The notes beneath the pieces are model-generated. The model was not told the DNA's origin. It was given only the letters and a program-made list of their open reading frames with translations, and searched no databases. The translations under genes and the position numbers were made by a program. DNA of 64,000 bases from an uncultured Christensenella sp. (GTDB lineage: Bacteria > Bacillota > Clostridia > Christensenellales > UBA1242). Of the stretch, positions 59,671-64,000 are shown one piece after another (the stretch's first letter is position 1; every line of letters begins with the position of its first letter). The stretch lies in contig CAOJZM010000002.1 of the NCBI GenBank assembly GCA_948466185.1, forward strand, positions 1-64,000, in the 5' to 3' direction.

Positions 59671-61491
59671 ATGAAAACAGACAGACAGATGAAAGAACTT
59701 TGGTTCAAATTTTTTGAAAAACATGGCTTTAAACGTATTCCGGGATATTCTATTATTCCAGAGAATGATCCAACCGTACTTTTTACAACAGCGGGGATGC
59801 ATCCACTGGTGCCCTACCTTCTTGGAGAAAAACATCCAGCAGGCGAAAAGATCTTTGATGTTCAACGCTGTATAAGGACAAGTGACATCGATGAAGTTGG
59901 CGATGACAGCCACCTTACTTTTTTTGAAATGCTTGGAAATTGGTATCTTGGCTCATGTCCTAAGGAGGAAATGGTTGCACTCTCTTTTGAGTTTTTGACA
60001 AGCAAGCAGTATCTTGGCATTCCTATTGACCGCCTTGCTGTAAGCGTGTTTGAAGGCAACGAGGTTTCTCCTCGTGATGAAGTTGCCGCAAACGCATGGC
60101 TTAAATGTGGTGTTAAAAAGGAGAATATATTTTACCTTCCAAAAGAGAATAACTGGTGGGCACTTGGCGGCGGTGTTGGACCTTGTGGACCGGATACTGA
60201 GATGTTTTATATAACTGATAAACAGCCTTGTGGCAAGGCTTGTGGCCCAGATTGTGACTGCGGACGTTATTTGGAAATTTGGAATGACGTGTTTATGCAA
60301 TATAATGTTGCAAGTGCGGGGGGAAAGGCTGAAAAACTTGCTCGCCCAAATATCGATACAGGCATGGGGCTTGAAAGAACCATTGCAGTGTTGAATGGCA
60401 GCAAGAGTGTTTATGATACAGGGTGCCTTAAAAAAGTTATCGACTTTATTGAAAGTAAAGCTCAAATCAAATATCTTGAGAGTGAGAAAGCAAAACGTTC
60501 TTACCGCGTTATCACTGACCATCTTCGTTCTTCCAGTTTCATTTTGGGGGATGAGAGAGGAGTGCTTCCTTCCAATGTGGGACAAGGATACATCCTACGC
60601 AGATTTATAAGACGCAGTGTAAACTGTGCAAGAAATATTGGTTTTGATGTTAAATATTTTGCTGACATTGTTGATATTTATGTCGATGAATATGGCAGAG
60701 ATTATGAAGATATAAAAGCAAACCGTGCAAAAATTAAAGAAGAACTTATTAAAGAGGTTGAAAGATTCTCTAAGGCTCTTGAAGAAGGACATCGTGAGTT
60801 TGAGAAAACAATAAAAGGAATCGAAAGACATAAAGAGTTTGCCAAGGAAGGAGAGGTTGTTGAGAATATCATCTCTGGCAAGGCGGCTTTTAGACTTTAT
60901 GATACTTTTGGATTTCCTATTGAACTTACAAAAGAACTTGCGTTGGAGCGAGGTTATGGTGTGGACGAGAAAGGTTTCAATGAGAAATTTGAAGAACATC
61001 AGGAAAAGTCCCGTCAAGCATCAGCAGGGCAATTTAAAGGTGGGCTTGCAGATGGCTCAAAAGAGAGTGCAAGGCTTCACACAGCAACTCATATCATGCT
61101 TGCAGGGCTTCGTAATATGTTTGGTGAGGATGTTTATCAAAGAGGGTCAAATATCACTCCAGAAAGACTTCGTTTCGATTTCAATCTTGACCATAAGATG
61201 ACGGCGGAAGAACTTGAAAAACTTGAAAATTTTGTAAACAGCGTAATCAAACAAGGTATCCCTGTAACATGCGAAATTATGACAGTCGATAAGGCAAAAG
61301 CAAGTGGTGCTCTTGGAATATTTACCAACAAGTATGGTGATGAAGTGAAGGTATACACAATTGGGGATGTGAGTAAAGAAATTTGCGGGGGCCCTCATGC
61401 TGAAAACACCAGTGAACTTCACCATTTTAAAATCTTAAAAGAAGAATCAAGTTCAAGCGGGATTCGTCGTATTAAGGCGATATTAGATTAG
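59671..61491 (+). CDS. alaS: Alanyl-tRNA synthetase, short form lacking the C-Ala domain
   Basis: 606 residues. It attaches Ala to tRNA-Ala. The catalytic core (NDPTVLFTTAGMHPLVPYLL, then TFFEMLGNWYLG and GMGLERT), the tRNA-binding middle (FGFPIELTKELA) and the editing domain (HTATH at about 471 and CGGPH at about 573, which hold zinc and clear Ser/Gly-tRNA) are present. It ends at SSGIRRIKAILD, just after the editing domain, whereas the usual enzyme has about 870 residues with a C-Ala oligomerisation and tRNA-binding domain. No remnant lies downstream. GGAGA precedes the ATG. A second AlaRS elsewhere is possible. Confidence 0.92.
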   Translation: MKTDRQMKELWFKFFEKHGFKRIPGYSIIPENDPTVLFTTAGMHPLVPYLLGEKHPAGEKIFDVQRCIRTSDIDEVGDDSHLTFFEMLGNWYLGSCPKEEMVALSFEFLTSKQYLGIPIDRLAVSVFEGNEVSPRDEVAANAWLKCGVKKENIFYLPKENNWWALGGGVGPCGPDTEMFYITDKQPCGKACGPDCDCGRYLEIWNDVFMQYNVASAGGKAEKLARPNIDTGMGLERTIAVLNGSKSVYDTGCLKKVIDFIESKAQIKYLESEKAKRSYRVITDHLRSSSFILGDERGVLPSNVGQGYILRRFIRRSVNCARNIGFDVKYFADIVDIYVDEYGRDYEDIKANRAKIKEELIKEVERFSKALEEGHREFEKTIKGIERHKEFAKEGEVVENIISGKAAFRLYDTFGFPIELTKELALERGYGVDEKGFNEKFEEHQEKSRQASAGQFKGGLADGSKESARLHTATHIMLAGLRNMFGEDVYQRGSNITPERLRFDFNLDHKMTAEELEKLENFVNSVIKQGIPVTCEIMTVDKAKASGALGIFTNKYGDEVKVYTIGDVSKEICGGPHAENTSELHHFKILKEESSSSGIRRIKAILD

Positions 61492-61493
61492 AC

Positions 61494-61522
61494 TTGAAAA
61501 ATGTGTAGATTTATGTTATAAT
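61494..61522 (+). promoter_or_regulatory. Sigma-A promoter of the DUF4097 gene
   Basis: TTGAAA (61494-61499), 17-nt spacer, perfect TATAAT (61517-61522), immediately after the alaS stop; a GGAGG ribosome binding site follows before ATG 61545. Confidence 0.75.
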
Positions 61523-61544
61523 AATCAAAAAAATAGGAGGCGGT

Positions 61545-63017
61545 ATGGCAAAAAGCGAGAGAAGAATGACAAAAGGCTTTGGTTTTTACCTTTTGATGCT
61601 GATTTTAATTCTTGTTGCAGCATTTTTCATAATTGTTTGTATTATGACTTTTTCTCCAAAAAAGGTGATCCTTGGCTATCAATTTTACACATATTCGGAC
61701 CAATATGTTGTGTCGGATATAAAGGAAAATGAAAATACCGAAAATCCTACCATAACTCCGTTGGCTTTTAATGATTTTTCCTCAATAAACATCAATTGTA
61801 AGACATCAAAAGTGACAGTGTTTAAAAGCACTAAAGAAGAAAAAGATAGTATTGTTTTAGTTAATAAAGCAAGTGGTTTTGCAAAGTGGTCGGACAATGT
61901 TGATTATTCATACAAGATTACCCGAGAAGGTGATGTGCTGAATATTGTGGTAAATGAGCCACAAGGTTTCTTGAATTTTAACTATGATATGCAAATCGCA
62001 ATCAGGGTTTCAAAGAACAGCAATTATGATTTTTCTCATACCAATTTTAATATAACAACCACAACTGGCCCTGTTATTGTTGGGTCGGAAATAACCGCAA
62101 AAGAGTTTAAACCTTCTTTCAATATTGAAAATCTTTCAATTATGACGGAAGGGGGAAACGTCAGATTGACAAAAGATATTGAATCCACATTCTCAAATCT
62201 TTTTGTTACCACAGGCTCAGGTTCTTTTTCGACGGATATTGCACAACTTAATGTTTCAGATAACATTAAAATGACAACTTCAAATGGCCGTATTACACTT
62301 CAAGATTTTGCTTATACCAATCATGAAGGTGAGTTAAAGAAGAAGTTTGAACTGAACGTTGGTGATGGTGCGTTTAAAGCAAATGATATTAATGCGTCGC
62401 TATCTTTTGTTGCACACAACGGCAGTATTGAAATTACAAAAGTGCATGGCGATTTTGATGGCAATGAAACAAGTGAAAAAATCAACAATGCCAATATTAA
62501 AGTGGGAGAAATCCTTGGTGATGTAAGTTTACTTAATATGAAAGACAGCAACATTGTGATTGATAAAACTGCAGGTCAGGTAAACATAGAAACCACGAAC
62601 GGCAACATTACGGTGGGTAAAAATAATTCTGGATTAATTAATGCAAGCTGGCTTAAGACAAAGGGTGGTAATATAAATGCAATTATCTCTGACGATAATT
62701 CAAATCAAAAACATTATTACACAACCGAGACTGGAAATATTAATTTAACATTTGTGACCAATATTAATTCCCAGAATGTTATCGACAGCGTAAGTGGAAA
62801 TGTCAATTTCCAATTTGAAAGTAAATATAAATTTCTTCTTGTATTAAAGGATGCAAATGAAAAGCCATACGAAACACTGAATGAAAAATTGAAATTAGAC
62901 TTTATTACCGAAGGACAATTTGAAAATCCAATGTATGTAAATGATTATTCTGGAAGTACACATTTTATTGATATTTCTACTAATGGAATAATTTCAGCAA
63001 ACTTAATAGCAAAATAG
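61545..63017 (+). CDS. Membrane-anchored DUF4097-type beta-strand repeat protein
   Basis: 490 residues: one N-terminal membrane helix (about 12-37), then an extracellular, strongly beta-repetitive domain with alternating short strands and phrases such as IETTNGNITVGKN, MTTSNGRITL and HNGSIEI that mark DUF4097 repeats (a right-handed beta-helix-like fold). Such proteins in other Firmicutes can be part of envelope-stress systems, but no sensor kinase or regulator is nearby. The strong AGGAGG ribosome binding site suggests good expression. It is terminated by a hairpin that overlaps the next promoter. Confidence 0.75.
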   Translation: MAKSERRMTKGFGFYLLMLILILVAAFFIIVCIMTFSPKKVILGYQFYTYSDQYVVSDIKENENTENPTITPLAFNDFSSININCKTSKVTVFKSTKEEKDSIVLVNKASGFAKWSDNVDYSYKITREGDVLNIVVNEPQGFLNFNYDMQIAIRVSKNSNYDFSHTNFNITTTTGPVIVGSEITAKEFKPSFNIENLSIMTEGGNVRLTKDIESTFSNLFVTTGSGSFSTDIAQLNVSDNIKMTTSNGRITLQDFAYTNHEGELKKKFELNVGDGAFKANDINASLSFVAHNGSIEITKVHGDFDGNETSEKINNANIKVGEILGDVSLLNMKDSNIVIDKTAGQVNIETTNGNITVGKNNSGLINASWLKTKGGNINAIISDDNSNQKHYYTTETGNINLTFVTNINSQNVIDSVSGNVNFQFESKYKFLLVLKDANEKPYETLNEKLKLDFITEGQFENPMYVNDYSGSTHFIDISTNGIISANLIAK

Positions 63018-63044
63018 TCAACTAAAATTTAGTTGACTTTTTCT
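63016..63044 (+). terminator. Terminator overlapping the nfeD promoter
   Basis: AGTCAACTAAA (63016-63026) pairs with TTTAGTTGACT (63028-63038), followed by a T-rich tail. The TTGACT of the 3' arm is also the -35 of the next promoter. Confidence 0.85.
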
Positions 63045-63061
63045 TTATATTTACATATAAT
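63033..63061 (+). promoter_or_regulatory. Sigma-A promoter embedded in a terminator
   Basis: TTGACT (63033-63038) lies in the terminator's 3' arm, 17-nt spacer, perfect TATAAT (63056-63061), then a leader with AGGGGG before ATG 63089. Confidence 0.75.
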
Positions 63062-63088
63062 ATTAAGTATAAAAATAGGGGGATTAAA

Positions 63089-63538
63089 ATGGATTTTATG
63101 TTTTGGGTTTGGCTCGGAATCGTGGTTGTAACCGCAATTGTTGAATTTATTACCTTAGATATGACTTCAATTTGGTTTACTGCTGGTGCTGTGATTCCAT
63201 TTATATTATCCGCGATTGGCGGTGTATACTGGGTAATTCAAGTTGTTTTATTTGTGGTTTTGTCTTGTTTATTCATTTTCATGTTAAGACCTATAACCAA
63301 GAAATACCTACTGAGAAATGCCAATTTTAAAAGTAATACAGATGCTCTTATTGGCAAACAACTTAGAATGCTTTCTGGTTGCGATTTTGAAACAAATGGA
63401 ACGGTAAAGGTAAGCGGAGTTGTTTGGAGTGCGATAGATAAAGACAATGGTGTAATAGAAACTGACAGTGTTGTTAAAGTCGTTAAAGTTGATGGAAATA
63501 AGTTGATTGTTGAAAAAGTTTTGAAGGAGGATAAATAA
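63089..63538 (+). CDS. NfeD-family membrane protein (OB-fold C-terminus)
   Basis: 149 residues: three hydrophobic segments (about 3-21, 27-45, 51-70), then a soluble OB-fold domain with GTVKVSGVVWSAI and VVKVVKVDGNKLIVEKV, typical of short NfeD. Short NfeD genes pair with SPFH/stomatin genes; the next gene is one, starting 1 bp after this stop codon, so the two form an operon. The proteins are thought to organise membrane microdomains. Confidence 0.9.
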   Translation: MDFMFWVWLGIVVVTAIVEFITLDMTSIWFTAGAVIPFILSAIGGVYWVIQVVLFVVLSCLFIFMLRPITKKYLLRNANFKSNTDALIGKQLRMLSGCDFETNGTVKVSGVVWSAIDKDNGVIETDSVVKVVKVDGNKLIVEKVLKEDK

Positions 63539-63539
63539 T

Positions 63540-64000
63540 ATGCCAGCATGGGGAATTGTTCTTATAGTTTTTGGAGTTTTAATTTTAGTTGCACTTGGAT
63601 TTTCAATTAGAATTGTTAGACAGGCAAATGCAGTCGTTGTAGAACGTCTTGGAAAATATTGTAAGACCTTGGAAACAGGGATACATCTTATTATTCCATT
63701 TTTTGATAGGGCAAGCAAGCCTATTTCATTAAAGGAAATTGTTGCTGATTTCAAACCACAGCCAGTAATTACAAAAGATAACGTTACTATGCAAATAGAC
63801 ACAGTGGTATATTTTCAAATTACCGATGCAAAATTATTTTCTTATGGTGTAGATTCGCCTATCAAAGCGATTGAAAATCTCACAGCAACCACTTTAAGAA
63901 ATATTGTGGGTGAACTTGAACTTGATGAAACTTTAACATCAAGGGATACCGTTAATACAAAAATGAGGGTTATTCTTGATGAAGCAACGGATGCTTGGGG
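63540..64000 (+). CDS. SPFH/band 7 (stomatin/QmcA-like) protein, 3' end outside the window
   Basis: About 153 residues are visible. An N-terminal helix (about 4-24) is followed by RQANAVVVERLGKYCKTLET, GIHLIIPFFDR and VTMQIDTVVYFQITD, the core of the SPFH/band 7 domain, then the ATTLRNIVGELELDETLTSR segment typical of the QmcA/stomatin group. GGAGG upstream of the ATG and a 1-bp gap from nfeD indicate co-translation. The frame runs open to the window end. SPFH proteins oligomerise at the inner membrane face. Confidence 0.93.
   Translation, partial: MPAWGIVLIVFGVLILVALGFSIRIVRQANAVVVERLGKYCKTLETGIHLIIPFFDRASKPISLKEIVADFKPQPVITKDNVTMQIDTVVYFQITDAKLFSYGVDSPIKAIENLTATTLRNIVGELELDETLTSRDTVNTKMRVILDEATDAW

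Overview
This is an A+T-rich chromosomal stretch from a low-GC Gram-positive, most likely an uncultured anaerobic Clostridia lineage of the kind found in animal guts. The clues are a pyruvate:ferredoxin oxidoreductase, a class II fructose-bisphosphate aldolase, sporulation-family genes (SpoIIID, a LytM/SpoIIQ-type peptidase, a SpoVB-type flippase, a YwmB-like protein), Gram-positive lipoprotein signals, and classical sigma-A promoters and hairpin terminators. The lineage is inferred from gene content. Ordinary TGA stops, including several ATGA start/stop overlaps, show the standard bacterial code.

Layout. 1-3200: 3' part of a GLUG-repeat surface protein broken by an in-frame TGA. 3.5-8.7 kb: envelope genes (VanW-domain protein, TVP38-type membrane protein, a 52-residue LysM protein too short for routine ORF lists, SpoVB-type flippase, YetF-DUF4363 pair). 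8.8-9.9 kb: a C-terminally anchored surface protein on the minus strand. 10-16.4 kb: a degenerate GlmU-like gene, pth, mfd and a parvulin-type lipoprotein, echoing the conserved glmU-prs-pth-mfd neighbourhood with prs missing. 16.5-20.7 kb: flippase-like protein, small envelope proteins, then a compressed ywmB/spoIIQ/acpP/spoIIID group. 20.7-25.3 kb: fba, a lipoprotein, hflX-radC, DUF1858 and PRC-barrel genes. 25.5-38.7 kb: an orphan VirB4-type ATPase 23 bp upstream of a 3,503-residue GLUG-repeat lipoprotein. 38.7-46.4 kb: rpoB and rpoC with a structured leader and an odd G+C-rich spacer between them. 46.5-48.7 kb: an EFR1-type ferredoxin, tRNA-Glu(CTC) with a duplicated 3' end, and two small accessory genes. 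48.8-55.3 kb: patatin, membrane-anchored metallo-beta-lactamase-fold protein, a shikimate-kinase-like protein without P-loop, transketolase, an unknown protein and an alpha/beta hydrolase. 55.3-64 kb: a GNAT remnant, nifJ, truA, a short alaS, a DUF4097 protein, nfeD and the start of an SPFH protein.

Two themes stand out. (1) Several genes without a Shine-Dalgarno sequence have a sigma-A -10 box ending exactly 6 nt before the ATG, which would start transcription on the A of ATG (candidate leaderless mRNAs). In two places a promoter -35 box lies inside the upstream gene's terminator hairpin. (2) Core enzymes look trimmed: AlaRS without C-Ala, a short PFOR, GlmU reduced to a remnant, a P-loop-less kinase-like protein. 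The best candidate for an undescribed system is the VirB4-type ATPase plus giant GLUG lipoprotein pair, which has no other conjugation gene in view. All family calls come from reading the sequence; no database search was run.
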